64,000 nt of DNA from G963665925 sp963676345 (GCA_963676345.2 CAXXTS010000001.1:1-64000); one strand, 5' to 3'; numbered from the stretch's first letter, positions 26,333 to 35,796 are shown. Program-made: numbers and translations. Notes: generated from the letters alone by a model not told the origin.

Positions 26333-27361
26333 ATGAAAAAATGGATAGATTTACGAAGTGATACGGTCACTATACCACCTAAGGAAATGCTAGATACAAT
26401 GGCTGTTGCTGAGCTCGGTGACGACGTTTATGAAGACGACCCGACTGCAAATGAGTTAGAAGCCTATTGTGCAAAATTATTTGGTAAGGAAGCAGCTTTA
26501 TTCGTACCAAGTGGGACATTTGGGAACCAGCTTGCACTTCTGACCCACACCAGAAGAGGCGATGAAGTGATTGTGGCCTCAGACGCGCATATTATGGTTC
26601 ATGAAGTTGGCGCGGCAGCTGTTATTGCAGGTGTTCAAATGCGTACATTCGACATCGATTCAGAACGTCGCATACCGCTTAAAAAGATAGAGCGTCTGAT
26701 TCGTGTTGAAGATATACATTATCCTGATACCGGGCTCATCTGTCTTGAAAATGCACTTGGAAACGGTGCTGTAGCACCACTTGAAGACATGCAGGCAGTT
26801 TATAAAATGGCCAAAGGCTATGACCTGCCTGTACACCTAGATGGTGCACGTATTTTTAATGCCGCACATGCGTTGGGCGTTGATGTTTCAGAAATTACAG
26901 CAAGTGTTGACACTGCTAATATATGTTTATCAAAGGGACTTTGTGCACCGATTGGTTCAATTTTAGTCGGATCAGAAGCTTTTATTCAACGTGCTCGGAA
27001 AATGCGCAAGCTCATGGGCGGTGGACTCAGACAAGTTGGCGTTATTGCCGCACCAGCCCTGTATGCACTGACTCACATGGTAGACAGACTTGGTGATGAT
27101 CATGCAAATGCAAAGTACATGGCCAAACGTCTGACAGAAATTGATGGGATTACAATACTCGAAGACCGACTCGACATTAACATGGTTTTCTTCACCTTAT
27201 CAGAGGCTATTATTGCTGAAAATGATTTGGTTGAAGGCTTGTACAAGGCAGGCATTAAGGTTAATGGAACAGAAGACGGTGAGTACCGTTTTGTTACACA
27301 CCATGGTGTGTCGAAAGCAGATATTGATACAATGATGGACGCTTTTAAAGCATTGGTTTAG
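26333..27361 (+). CDS. ltaE: Low-specificity L-threonine aldolase
   Basis: A PLP enzyme of 342 residues that cleaves threonine/allo-threonine to glycine and acetaldehyde. Motifs: DLRSDTVTIPPKEML at the start, the GDDVYEDDPTANELE block, an HLDGARIFNAA Asp/Arg motif and the PLP lysine in CLSKGLCAPIGS (Lys201). ATG 26333 matches the usual family start. A GTG at 26303 would add ten residues and lies too close to the G-rich site, so the ATG is chosen. A hairpin lies between the ribosome binding site and ATG. A likely terminator follows about 130 bases downstream. Confidence 0.93.
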   Translation: MKKWIDLRSDTVTIPPKEMLDTMAVAELGDDVYEDDPTANELEAYCAKLFGKEAALFVPSGTFGNQLALLTHTRRGDEVIVASDAHIMVHEVGAAAVIAGVQMRTFDIDSERRIPLKKIERLIRVEDIHYPDTGLICLENALGNGAVAPLEDMQAVYKMAKGYDLPVHLDGARIFNAAHALGVDVSEITASVDTANICLSKGLCAPIGSILVGSEAFIQRARKMRKLMGGGLRQVGVIAAPALYALTHMVDRLGDDHANAKYMAKRLTEIDGITILEDRLDINMVFFTLSEAIIAENDLVEGLYKAGIKVNGTEDGEYRFVTHHGVSKADIDTMMDAFKALV

Positions 27362-27489
27362 AGAATAATCAAAAACACTTGAAATCAGAAGCAAAATACT
27401 TAATAAATCGCCATTTATAAACGCCTATTTAACGCGTATTTGAATTGGTACATAAATGAATATTTGAGTATTGAAATTAAAAGAATGTG

Positions 27490-27535
27490 TCCCGCAGTGA
27501 ATGTACTTATGTGCATCATTTGCGGGATTATTTTG
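27490..27535 (+). terminator. Probable terminator downstream of threonine aldolase
   Basis: TCCCGCA (27490) pairs with TGCGGGA (27521-27527), with further inner pairing around a GTAC/GTGC region, followed by TTATTTTG. Confidence 0.65.
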
Positions 27536-27539
27536 TGCT

Positions 27540-27940
27540 TCAAAAAATGCTTGTATAAGTTTGGTAAATATATATATTTTGGGTTTTGTTAATATGGATT
27601 TATGCTTTTAAAACCAGTTGTATCGTCATGAATATGCGGATTTATACTTTTATAATTATAGACTCATACTTTCTAAACGAGAATTGATGCTCTTGAAAAT
27701 ACAGATTTGTAGTTTTTCAGATCCAGTTCTATACTCTTTTATAATTAGTGATAAGACAATTGAACATGTGTACATTGAATGTTGCTTTTAAGGTGAATAT
27801 CGTATGCGAACAAGCTAGGATTCTTTTGTCTATAACGCTTAAAAATAGCTTGTTTAGACTAAAGTAAGGCGCTAAATGTCCGATATATATTATAAGAAGA
27901 AAAAGTCTAGTAGATTATAGAGTCAACAGCATTAAGATGG
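27540..27940. other. AT-rich intergenic region with loose periodic similarity
   Basis: No gene is seen. Between about 27590 and 27750 there are three or four loose, roughly 50-60-base repeats of the pattern GATTTATxCTTTTA...AGTTxTAT (for example near 27595, 27640, 27705 and 27725). They are too degenerate to define a unit with confidence. Confidence 0.4.
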
Positions 27941-27958
27941 ATGATGGGAGTGAATTTT

Positions 27959-28264
27959 ATGGCACTTGAAAAGACCCTCGACCTTCAATATATGTATGAC
28001 GATGTTATAAAAGATAATAAGGAGTACCTCGAACTCTACCATGAAGTATCTGTTCCAAGGAGAGAGAAAAGAAGAATCACTTCATTGTTATATGAACGTG
28101 GGCGCACAAAACTTGGTGTGTTCATAAGACAACTTTCAAAAAATACGCAAGACATTTATCTGCAAAGGCGCTATGTATATGCACTCATGGAGTCTGGCGA
28201 TATAAAATTCAATACATTTCTACCATTGGGTGCAGATATAGATGTATGGGTTCAATCCTTATAA
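27959..28264 (+). CDS. Hypothetical protein, 101 residues
   Basis: Small charged helical protein (MALEKTLDLQYMYDDVIK...). ATG 27959 is chosen because GGGAG lies nine bases upstream; the longer frame from 27941 uses an ATG inside that signal. No family is recognised. It stands alone with 600 bases of spacer before it. The even Glu/Lys/Arg content and good start signal suggest a real gene. Confidence 0.65.
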   Translation: MALEKTLDLQYMYDDVIKDNKEYLELYHEVSVPRREKRRITSLLYERGRTKLGVFIRQLSKNTQDIYLQRRYVYALMESGDIKFNTFLPLGADIDVWVQSL

Positions 28265-28546
28265 TGTAGGTGTTACCGTGGTATTTCACTTGGGCTATAA
28301 AAGCGCATCATCCTAAACAAAAGTAAGTAAAATCATATAAAAGTATACAAGGCGGCTTTGTTGTGGGAAAATATAACGGAGCTGCTTTTTATGATGTTCG
28401 CAATGTCTTATACATGCATCCATTTGGAAATGAAAAGTACGCGTTTACAATATAGAAACACAATTGTAACTGAATTGTTTTACTATAAATGGTATAACCA
28501 CTGTATAATAGATATTGCAAGGTACTTGGAGAAGTTGGAGGAAGTC

Positions 28547-28798
28547 ATGCTGGGACGAAACAAAGAAAATGGACGCAAGAGATGGGAAACATATCGACAA
28601 CTTGGTAAAGTTAAATTCATCGTATTTTTCGCACTGTATTTTTCAGTAGCCCTTACGGTGCTTAACTTTATACTTGAGCTTACGAGATTTGGCGTAACGT
28701 CTATTCAAATGGCCCTTGTACGATTTGCACTATACATGATTGTGAGTCCATTTATGGCCTTTGTGATTTGGAGAACCTCTGAAAAAAGATATTCATAA
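28547..28798 (+). CDS. Small two-helix membrane protein upstream of signal peptidase
   Basis: 83 residues from ATG 28547 (TTGGAGG five bases upstream). Basic N-terminus (GRNKENGRKRWETYRQLGK) then two membrane helices (about 25-45 and 53-74). The longer open frame upstream lacks a ribosome site. A TATAAT at 28504-28509 may be its promoter -10. It lies 31 bases before lepB and is probably co-transcribed. No family recognised. Confidence 0.7.
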   Translation: MLGRNKENGRKRWETYRQLGKVKFIVFFALYFSVALTVLNFILELTRFGVTSIQMALVRFALYMIVSPFMAFVIWRTSEKRYS

Positions 28799-28829
28799 TG
28801 ACTGATAAAGTTATGAGCAAGGAGATCGT

Positions 28830-29390
28830 ATGCGCACGTTAGTAAAAGAAATTAAAGAATGGACACGGTCTTTGGTGGTTGCTGTTCTCATATTTTTATT
28901 CATTACACTGTTTGGTGATGTGACACAGGTTTATGGACAGTCAATGGAACCAACCCTACACCAAGATGACCACTTAGTATTCAGCAAATTATCCCATGCC
29001 GATAGGGGCGATATTGTTATTTTGGAGTCAGAAATAGAACTCACAAAAGAGGATCTGTCACATATGAATGTGGTTCAGAGGTGGAAAACGGGTGAATATA
29101 AGCCTTTGATTAAACGTATCGTTGCTGAAGGCGGAGATGAAATTCGCATCGAAAATGGTGTTGTTACTGTAAATGGTGTCAAATTAGATGAAAGCTACCT
29201 TGATGGTGTCAAGACCCCAGGTGACATTTATATCGAGGAAATCCCACAGGGATATTACTTTGTAATGGGGGATAATAGGAAAAACAGCTTAGACAGCAGA
29301 AGTAATAAAGTCGGACTTGTAAGTGAGAACCAAATCAAAGGAAAGGTTCTTATGCGCTTCTTTCCGCTAGATGATTTCAGTATGTTGTAA
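28830..29390 (+). CDS. lepB: Signal peptidase I
   Basis: A 186-residue membrane-bound serine protease that removes signal peptides from exported proteins. It has an N-terminal membrane anchor (about 12-30), catalytic Ser38 in YGQSMEPTL, catalytic Lys95 in IKRIVAEGGDE, and the late box D/E segment YYFVMGDNRKNSLDSR. The size is typical of Gram-positive Sip proteins. The start has AAGGAG. A terminator follows 30 bases after the stop. Confidence 0.96.
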   Translation: MRTLVKEIKEWTRSLVVAVLIFLFITLFGDVTQVYGQSMEPTLHQDDHLVFSKLSHADRGDIVILESEIELTKEDLSHMNVVQRWKTGEYKPLIKRIVAEGGDEIRIENGVVTVNGVKLDESYLDGVKTPGDIYIEEIPQGYYFVMGDNRKNSLDSRSNKVGLVSENQIKGKVLMRFFPLDDFSML

Positions 29391-29420
29391 TTTTTAAAAT
29401 ATTATGAAATTAAAATTGAT

Positions 29421-29443
29421 CCCGCCTCTTGGCGGGTTTTCTG
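29421..29443 (+). terminator. Terminator after lepB
   Basis: CCCGCC-TCTT-GGCGGG stem (29421-29436) followed by TTTTCTGTT. Confidence 0.85.
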
Positions 29444-29488
29444 TTATAATGGAATGGCTACGACATTGAGAACGAAGGGGAGATCGAT

Positions 29489-30148
29489 ATGTTTAAGCTA
29501 TTAAAGACTGCTCAGCAGTTTTTAGACAAAATGGATATGGAGTGGTGTTATTGCGGCGGATGGGCAATTGATTTATTCATGGGCAAAGAGTCCCGACCGC
29601 ACAAGGACTTGGATATTGTTATATTTGATGATCAAATAAAAGGTACGATTGCATACATGCTAGAAATGGGTTGGAACGTAGAAGCACCCACTAGGCAAGG
29701 ATTTGTTCCAGTAACTGTAGAAAACTGTGATACATATTCTTTTGATAACCTATGGTGTATGAATCGGGCATATCCAATGGATTACATAAAAGTAGATGAA
29801 CAAAGCACCTACAATTTCTATCATTACGAACGCACAGTTCAAGAGAATATGGATTTTGTAGAAATTCAGCTTAATGCACGCGAAGAAGGATATTTTGTCT
29901 ATAGATCTAATCCATCTATACGCCTTGAACTGGATAAAGCCTTTTATACATATGAAGGTTTGCCGTTCTTAGCACCTGAGATAGTCCTCCTTTATAAGTC
30001 CAAGTATTTGTCTGCTGATAATCAAAATGATTTTGATTTAGTGGTTTCAAAAATGAATGACGCACAAAAGATATGGTTAAAGGAAGCCCTAATCCTTGAG
30101 TATGGAAACGATCATCCATGGGTTGCTCTTTTAAACATGTATACTTAA
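29489..30148 (+). CDS. Nucleotidyltransferase-fold protein (aminoglycoside adenylyltransferase-like)
   Basis: A 219-residue protein with an N-terminal nucleotidyltransferase core: CYCGGWAIDLFMG then RPHKDLDIVIF, the GG...DxD arrangement seen in ANT(2'')/LinB-like and related kanamycin-nucleotidyltransferase-fold proteins. The metal-binding pair would be Asp in KDLDIVIF. The C-terminal EIVLLYKSKY helix is also common in this group. AAGGGGAG precedes the ATG. It may adenylylate a small molecule or be an uncharacterised relative; a resistance role is not shown. It is flanked by terminators, so it is a single-gene unit. Confidence 0.8.
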   Translation: MFKLLKTAQQFLDKMDMEWCYCGGWAIDLFMGKESRPHKDLDIVIFDDQIKGTIAYMLEMGWNVEAPTRQGFVPVTVENCDTYSFDNLWCMNRAYPMDYIKVDEQSTYNFYHYERTVQENMDFVEIQLNAREEGYFVYRSNPSIRLELDKAFYTYEGLPFLAPEIVLLYKSKYLSADNQNDFDLVVSKMNDAQKIWLKEALILEYGNDHPWVALLNMYT

Positions 30149-30206
30149 AAAGTTCGGGTATTGAAAATTGTAGCAGAAGTACATACTAACGAACAAGCTA
30201 AAGGAA

Positions 30207-30235
30207 AGCATCTTACCGTTAAGATGCTTTTTTGT
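30207..30235 (+). terminator. Terminator after the nucleotidyltransferase gene
   Basis: AGCATCTTA-CCGT-TAAGATGCT, nine perfect pairs, followed by T6. Confidence 0.9.
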
Positions 30236-30344
30236 ATGTCTGGAGCGGCCGTTGCGGTTAGAAGAGAAAATAATTATATGAAAACGCAACTAGAAAATTC
30301 CAATCTAAATAAAATCAATACATATATTAGTAAATGACAGATAA

Positions 30345-30403
30345 TTCATATTTAGGCGAATTATATTATAATATATAAAATATATGTTCGTCTTAATGCG
30401 AAC
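30345..30403 (+). promoter_or_regulatory. Distal putative promoter with GTTCG/CGAAC operator
   Basis: TTCATA (30345-30350), 16-base spacer, TATAAT (30367-30372). About 14 bases further on is an inverted repeat, GTTCG (30386-30390) and CGAAC (30399-30403), followed by TTCGG. CGAAC is the core of the PurR box of Bacillus (consensus contains CCGAAC), so purine-dependent repression is plausible but unproven. Confidence 0.4.
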
Positions 30404-30526
30404 TATTCGGATTTTGCTTAGGTTGAATACTATCCATGTTCGTGGACAGTTTAAAAGCATGAATTAGTAAGTAGTGCAAGTCGATTGTGAAATCGCTTAC
30501 AAACTTTTTTTGATGGTCAAAAAGTG

Positions 30527-30579
30527 TTGCAAAGATGTGTGAGTCTTGTTATTATATCACTAGGTTCGCAGGGGCGAAC
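30527..30579 (+). promoter_or_regulatory. Proximal promoter with palindromic operator at the transcript start
   Basis: TTGCAA (30527-30532), exactly 17 bases, TATTAT (30550-30555). The palindrome GTTCGC-AGGG-GCGAAC (30564-30579) lies where transcription would begin. This is the best promoter candidate for the riboswitch and ABC transporter operon. The half-sites match those of the distal promoter. Confidence 0.55.
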
Positions 30580-30603
30580 TATCAAACAGTAAATATTATA
30601 AAC

Positions 30604-30678
30604 ATTCGTGTGTATATCCCTGGTAATATGGTCCAGAAGTCTCTACCAAGTCACCCTAAATGACTTGACTACACCGAA
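30604..30678 (+). ncRNA. Purine riboswitch aptamer, guanine class
   Basis: The conserved purine aptamer core is present: TATAT, loop TAATATGG, CTCTACC, and the P3 stem AAGTCA/TGACTT around CCCTAAA, then GACTACA. P2 pairs CTGG with CCAG. The discriminator base in GACTAC is C, the guanine/hypoxanthine type (adenine aptamers have T). It lies before a terminator and a nucleoside ABC transporter operon, so it likely shuts off uptake when guanine is plentiful. Confidence 0.9.
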
Positions 30679-30707
30679 AGAACGGTATGTTATATGTCGT
30701 CTTTTGG

Positions 30708-30735
30708 AGCTTCTGAAAATTCAGATGCTTTTTTT
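30708..30735 (+). terminator. Riboswitch expression-platform terminator
   Basis: AGC-T-TCTGAA pairs with TTCAGA-T-GCT (30708-30729) and T7 follows. It sits 30 bases after the aptamer, the expected place for a transcriptional off switch. The lipoprotein start is 180 bases further on. Confidence 0.8.
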
Positions 30736-30917
30736 GTTGCCCAAAGCTTGTATGACGCACATACATAAAAATATTTCGCTATAGAATACCCAGTTCGTTA
30801 TGAATAGGGACGTATTCTGCAGGGATAGCGAGAAGACGTGCAAAGCTGACTAAGGGCAGTCATTTAAAAAGATACATAACCGTTCAATGTGAACCAGGAA
30901 AATTGGAGGGCTAGGAA

Positions 30918-32060
30918 ATGAAAAAACTCACTAAGATTGGCGTGTTGCTACTTGCAATGGTCATGATCCTGACAGCATGTGGTGGCGGAGCTACAACTGA
31001 TCAAGCAGCAGGAACAGAAGAAACAAAAGAAACGGCAGTAGAAGAAACAGCAGAGCAAACAGCAGAAAACACAACGGTTGGATTTATCTTTGTAGGTCCA
31101 GTAGGCGATGGTGGCTGGAGTGATGCACACAACGAAGGTAGACTATATGTTGAAGAAGAACTGGGCATCAAAACACTTTACAAAGAATCTGTTCCTGAAG
31201 GACCAGAAGTAGAGAAAGTTATTGCTGATATGGTAGACCAGGGTGCAAGTGTGATCTTCGCAACAAGCTTTGGTTATATGGATTATGTTGAAAAAATGGC
31301 AAAAGAGTTTCCAGAAGTTAAGTTCCTACACTGTTCTGGTTACAAAAGTGCAGACAACATGAACAACTACTTTGGACGTATGTACGAGCCTAGATTCCTT
31401 TCAGGTATCGTTGCAGGCCTACAAACTGAAACAAGCGAAATCGGTTATGTTGCAGCATTTGAAATCCCAGAAGTTATTCGTGGCATTAACGCATTCACAC
31501 TGGGTGTACAAGCAGTGAACCCTGATGCAACTGTTAATGTTAAATGGACACATACATGGTACGACCCAGCTAAAGAAAAAGAAGCGGCTAAAGCACTACT
31601 AGACGAAGGCTGTGACGTTATCGCTCAGCACCAAGATACAACTGGACCACTTCAAGCTGCACAAGAGCGCGGCATGTTCGCTATCGGCTACAATACAATC
31701 TCTGAAGACAAGGCACCGGAATCATATCTGACAGCTCCAATCTGGAACTGGGGCGGATACTATAAATCACAAATCGAACTTGCTATGGCAGGTGAGTGGA
31801 CAGCTGAAAATGTATGGCTAGGTATGGCTGATGGCCTAATCGAGTTGGCACCGCTTTCTGGCAATGTTAAAGAAGACATTACACCAGTGGTTTCTGAGTA
31901 CCAAGAAAAAATCCTAAGTGGTGAGTTCGGCGTATTTGAAGGCGTACTGACTAAGCAAGACGGAACAACTGTTGGTGAAGAAGGTAAAGTTTTAGAAGAC
32001 GGCGACCTGCTATCTATGAACTATTTCCTTCAAGGTGTTAACGGTAAGATTGAAAACTAG
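30918..32060 (+). CDS. BMP-family nucleoside-binding lipoprotein of an ABC transporter
   Basis: A 380-residue exported lipoprotein (lipobox ILTAC, Cys21) of the Med/PnrA/BMP family, which captures purine nucleosides outside the cell. Features are the Thr/Glu-rich linker, VGFIFVGPVGDGGWSDAHNE, HCSGY and the NYFGRMYEPRFLSGIVAGL block typical of the family. It follows a guanine riboswitch, which supports a guanosine-type ligand, and it heads a four-gene transporter operon like NupNOPQ of Bacillus subtilis. The start has TTGGAGG. Confidence 0.93.
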   Translation: MKKLTKIGVLLLAMVMILTACGGGATTDQAAGTEETKETAVEETAEQTAENTTVGFIFVGPVGDGGWSDAHNEGRLYVEEELGIKTLYKESVPEGPEVEKVIADMVDQGASVIFATSFGYMDYVEKMAKEFPEVKFLHCSGYKSADNMNNYFGRMYEPRFLSGIVAGLQTETSEIGYVAAFEIPEVIRGINAFTLGVQAVNPDATVNVKWTHTWYDPAKEKEAAKALLDEGCDVIAQHQDTTGPLQAAQERGMFAIGYNTISEDKAPESYLTAPIWNWGGYYKSQIELAMAGEWTAENVWLGMADGLIELAPLSGNVKEDITPVVSEYQEKILSGEFGVFEGVLTKQDGTTVGEEGKVLEDGDLLSMNYFLQGVNGKIEN

Positions 32061-32074
32061 TCGGAGTTTATAAA

Positions 32075-33592
32075 ATGAATGTCATTGAGCTTAAAAATAT
32101 AACGAAAAGATTCGGAACCGTAACAGCCAATGACCATGTTAATTTTGATCTAAAGTCGTCTGAAATTCATGCTATTCTCGGTGAGAATGGCGCAGGAAAA
32201 AGTTCACTTATGAACGTTCTTGCAGGTGTTTATCAGCCAGACTTCGGGGAGATCTATATGCGAGGAGACAGGGTAAGCATCCCGTCTCCTCGTCATTCTA
32301 TTAAGATGGGCATTGGTATGATTCACCAGCATTTCAAATTGGTTGAATGTCATACAGTTCTTGAGAATATGATTGCTGGTATATCTGGCAGTCTTTTTAT
32401 CAGTCAAAAGAAATTGGCTAAAGAAATTCAAACACTTTCAGAAAAATATGGACTGAAAATCAATCCTAGTGCACGGTTGGATTCGCTTTCAGTAGCTGAA
32501 AAACAGCGCGTTGAAATACTCAAGGTGCTGTATCGTGGTGCAAAGGTTCTTATACTGGATGAACCAACTGCAGTTCTCACACCACAAGAGACAGATAACT
32601 TATTCGATATCCTACGCAAGTTAAAATCGGACGGGCACTCCATGATTATTATCACGCATAAGCTTGATGAGGTTATAGCAATAAGTGATCGTATTACGGT
32701 GATGAGAAAAGGCAAAAAAATCAAAACACTTCAAAATGAAAATTTAAGTCCACGTGAACTGACCAATGAGATGGTTGGTAAATCAGTGGAGCTTACGATT
32801 GAGTGTCCTGTGACGGATTGCGAAGACATTATGTTGAATGTTGAGAATTTGACGGTACTCAATCAAGATCAGCGTGAAGTTCTAAAGGGTATTTCCTTTA
32901 AGGTGTGTGGCGGTGAAATACTGGGCGTTGCTGGTGTGGCCGGCAGCGGACAAAAGGAACTTTGCGAAGCTATTGCAGGCCTTGAAAAAATACAAAATGG
33001 ACATATTGTATTTAAAAAAGAGAACATTACTGGCATTTCACCACGTGAAATAATGGAGCTGGGGATTTCAATGAGCTTTGTACCAGAAGACCGTCTTGGA
33101 ATGGGTCTTGTCGCTGGAATGGACCTCGTTGAAAATGTTCTTTTAAAATCTTATAGAGATAATAAAGGCATTCTCGTAGATCGCGAATATGCGAAGTCTC
33201 ATGCCAAAATGCTTGTTGAAAAATTGAGTATTGATACACCAAGTATTCATACCTCTGTTGGCCAGCTTTCAGGTGGTAATATTCAGAAAGTGCTACTTGG
33301 TCGTGAGATTGAAATGCAGCCAGAACTCATTATTACTGCGTATCCGGCACGAGGCCTTGATGTTGGATCTGCCCATAAGGTTTATGACCTACTAAACGAG
33401 CAAAAAACACTTCATAATGGCATTATTTTCATAGGTGAAGATTTAGACGTTTTACTCGAAATTTCTGATCGTATTATGGTGCTTTGTGAAGGTGAAATTA
33501 CAGGAATAGTCAATGCTTGCGATGTTTCAAAAGAAGATCTAGGGTATCTTATGGCAGGCAGAAAGCTCGAAGGGAGGGATTTGAATGCTTAG
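32075..33592 (+). CDS. ABC transporter ATP-binding protein with two ATPase domains (nucleoside uptake)
   Basis: A 505-residue duplicated ATPase of the sugar/nucleoside type (NupO/RbsA-like). Domain 1 has Walker A GENGAGKS, signature LSVAEKQRVEIL and Walker B LILDEPTAVLT. Domain 2 has a degenerate Walker A (AGVAGSGQKEL), signature LSGGNIQKVLLGREI and a Walker B-like region ELIITAYPARGLDVGSA with the usual substitutions of this subfamily. It lies 14 bases behind the lipoprotein gene and overlaps the permease start by 8 bases. It powers import by the two permeases. Confidence 0.95.
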   Translation: MNVIELKNITKRFGTVTANDHVNFDLKSSEIHAILGENGAGKSSLMNVLAGVYQPDFGEIYMRGDRVSIPSPRHSIKMGIGMIHQHFKLVECHTVLENMIAGISGSLFISQKKLAKEIQTLSEKYGLKINPSARLDSLSVAEKQRVEILKVLYRGAKVLILDEPTAVLTPQETDNLFDILRKLKSDGHSMIIITHKLDEVIAISDRITVMRKGKKIKTLQNENLSPRELTNEMVGKSVELTIECPVTDCEDIMLNVENLTVLNQDQREVLKGISFKVCGGEILGVAGVAGSGQKELCEAIAGLEKIQNGHIVFKKENITGISPREIMELGISMSFVPEDRLGMGLVAGMDLVENVLLKSYRDNKGILVDREYAKSHAKMLVEKLSIDTPSIHTSVGQLSGGNIQKVLLGREIEMQPELIITAYPARGLDVGSAHKVYDLLNEQKTLHNGIIFIGEDLDVLLEISDRIMVLCEGEITGIVNACDVSKEDLGYLMAGRKLEGRDLNA

Positions 33593-34709
33593 AATTGCAA
33601 AACGACCAAGCATATCAAAAAGAAAAGCAGCCTTCATTCGTGTATTTGGAATTTTTCTTTCCCTTGTTCTTATGTCATTATTCTTACTGACTATGAACCT
33701 GAATCCATTTAAGGTATACCAAGCCATGATCGCTGGATGTTTTGGTTCCTTCTATAGATTCAAAGAAACCATAGAACTGATGATACCACTCAGTTTAGCG
33801 GCTGTGGGTATTATGATTGCTTTTAAAATGAAGTTCTGGAATATAGGTGCTGAAGGGCAGATACTCATGGGGGCTATGGCTGCTTCCTTTGTTGCTTTAA
33901 ACATGCCGGATACACCCAAGGTGATACTTTTAATACTTATGGGCATCGCTTCTTTAGTGATGGGTGGACTCTGGGCCTTTATACCGGCAATTTTCAAGGT
34001 TAAATTTGAAACCAATGAAACACTGTTCACACTTATGCTCAATTATATTGCCATTAAATTTGTAATATATCTTCAGTATGGACCTTGGAAAGACCCAATG
34101 GCATTGGGCTTCCCTAAAATACCAAACTTTGTTGATAATGCCTTAATTCCTGAACTCTTTGATGTTCATATTGGGTGGGTAATTGTTATTATTGTAACGG
34201 TGCTCTTCTATGTGGTACTTAATAAAACAAAGCTCGGTTATGAGATATCCGTTATTGGTGAAAGTCAAAATACGGCACGCTATGCAGGCATGAATGTTAA
34301 TAAGGTCGTTCTTTTAACCCTGTTTATGTCTGGCGCTATCTGTGGGCTTGTTGGTATGATTCAGGCTTCAGGCGTTGCAGGAACCCTTACAGCAGAAATA
34401 TCTGGTGGTATGGGCTATACAGCTATCATTGTTGCGTGGCTGTCTCAAATGCAGGTGCATTTTGTTCCTGTTATTGGTCTGCTATTCGCTGTACTCGTAC
34501 AGGGTGCATCATACATTCAGACAGCATTTCAAATTCCTCAAAGTGCTGCAGAAATTTTGCAAGGTATCATTCTATTTTTCGCTCTTGGTAGCGAGTTCTT
34601 CATTAATTACACTCTGCATTCACTAAAAGAAGATGACACTCAATCCGCTGAGCAGAATGATACAAAAGAACCTGGTAATGTAAAAAAGGAGGTACCTGTT
34701 AATGAATAG
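33585..34709 (+). CDS. ABC transporter permease (nucleoside uptake), first subunit
   Basis: A 374-residue permease of the BPD_transp_2 (branched-chain amino acid/ribose) type with about eight to ten membrane helices and the FKMKFWNIGAEGQILMGA motif typical of NupP-like subunits. A cytoplasmic, acidic C-terminal tail follows residue 345. It overlaps the ATPase gene by 8 bases and the second permease by 8 bases, so it is co-translated. Confidence 0.94.
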   Translation: MLRIAKRPSISKRKAAFIRVFGIFLSLVLMSLFLLTMNLNPFKVYQAMIAGCFGSFYRFKETIELMIPLSLAAVGIMIAFKMKFWNIGAEGQILMGAMAASFVALNMPDTPKVILLILMGIASLVMGGLWAFIPAIFKVKFETNETLFTLMLNYIAIKFVIYLQYGPWKDPMALGFPKIPNFVDNALIPELFDVHIGWVIVIIVTVLFYVVLNKTKLGYEISVIGESQNTARYAGMNVNKVVLLTLFMSGAICGLVGMIQASGVAGTLTAEISGGMGYTAIIVAWLSQMQVHFVPVIGLLFAVLVQGASYIQTAFQIPQSAAEILQGIILFFALGSEFFINYTLHSLKEDDTQSAEQNDTKEPGNVKKEVPVNE

Positions 34710-35631
34710 TCTACTGTTTTTTGGCGCTGCTGTTCAGGCAGGCACACCACTTCTATTTGCTACGCTTGGTGAAATTTTAACTGAGAAATCAGGTAACCTC
34801 AACCTAGGTGTTGAAGGGCTAATGCTCATTGGTGCAGTTGCCGGATTTGCTGCTGGCATGGCTACAGAGAACTTTATAGTTGCACTAATTGCAACGTGTT
34901 TAGCCGGTGGTTTAGCAGGCCTAGTCTATGCCTTTTTAACGGTTACATTGCGTGCGAATCAAGTTGTTACAGGCCTTTCTCTTACGATTCTGGGTACAGG
35001 TATATCCGGTTACGCAGGTAAGTTTCTAATGGGCATGGTTCTACCGCAGACAATGAAAGATGTATTTGTAAACATTAAAATTCCAGTACTGGGCTCAATT
35101 CCATTCTTGGGAGAGGTCCTGTTTAACCAGAATATCTTTGTCTATATTGGTTATATCCTAGCCGTTGGCATGGGCGTCTATCTTGGACATACACGCTTTG
35201 GTCTGAACCTGAGAACCGTTGGTGAAAACCCTTATGCAGCAGATGCTTCAGGCGTACAGGTGACCGTTTACAAATATGTGCATATTATGATAGGCAGTGC
35301 AATATCAGCACTTGGGGGCGCTTACCTGTCACTGGTGTATGTACCAGCGTGGCAGGATAATGTAACAGCAGGCCGTGGATGGATTGCCGTTGCACTCGTT
35401 ATATTTGCTATGTGGAGTCCATATAAAGCCATATTGGGCGCCTTTGTTTTTGGCGGACTGGATATTATCGGCTTTAGACTTCAGTCAATGGACATCAGTA
35501 TTTCACAGTATTTGATAGATATGACTCCGTATCTGGTAACCATACTCGTACTTATTGTGAATTCAGTTTTCAAAAAAAGAGATCAGTCTCCAGGTGGGCT
35601 GAGTGTTTCCTATTTTAGAGAAGCGCGGTAG
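34702..35631 (+). CDS. ABC transporter permease (nucleoside uptake), second subunit
   Basis: A 309-residue partner permease (NupQ-like) with the start motif TPLLFATLGEILTEKSGNLN, GVEGLMLIGA and the NLRTVGENPYAADASG segment of the family. AAAGGAGG precedes ATG 34702. It is the last gene of the operon; a terminator is seen 165 bases downstream. Confidence 0.94.
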   Translation: MNSLLFFGAAVQAGTPLLFATLGEILTEKSGNLNLGVEGLMLIGAVAGFAAGMATENFIVALIATCLAGGLAGLVYAFLTVTLRANQVVTGLSLTILGTGISGYAGKFLMGMVLPQTMKDVFVNIKIPVLGSIPFLGEVLFNQNIFVYIGYILAVGMGVYLGHTRFGLNLRTVGENPYAADASGVQVTVYKYVHIMIGSAISALGGAYLSLVYVPAWQDNVTAGRGWIAVALVIFAMWSPYKAILGAFVFGGLDIIGFRLQSMDISISQYLIDMTPYLVTILVLIVNSVFKKRDQSPGGLSVSYFREAR

Positions 35632-35796
35632 GTGGTCTTTACTTGAGCCATGATGGTGCGCTCAATGATCGATAGACTCTAGTTTGATTAAGTCATATTT
35701 GATTGAATGAGTTATGTAGTTCTATACCTGTACGAAAAAGACTAAATGCTGTGTAGACTGCAGAACTGCGTAAAAATGTATAAATATTTTAAAATG

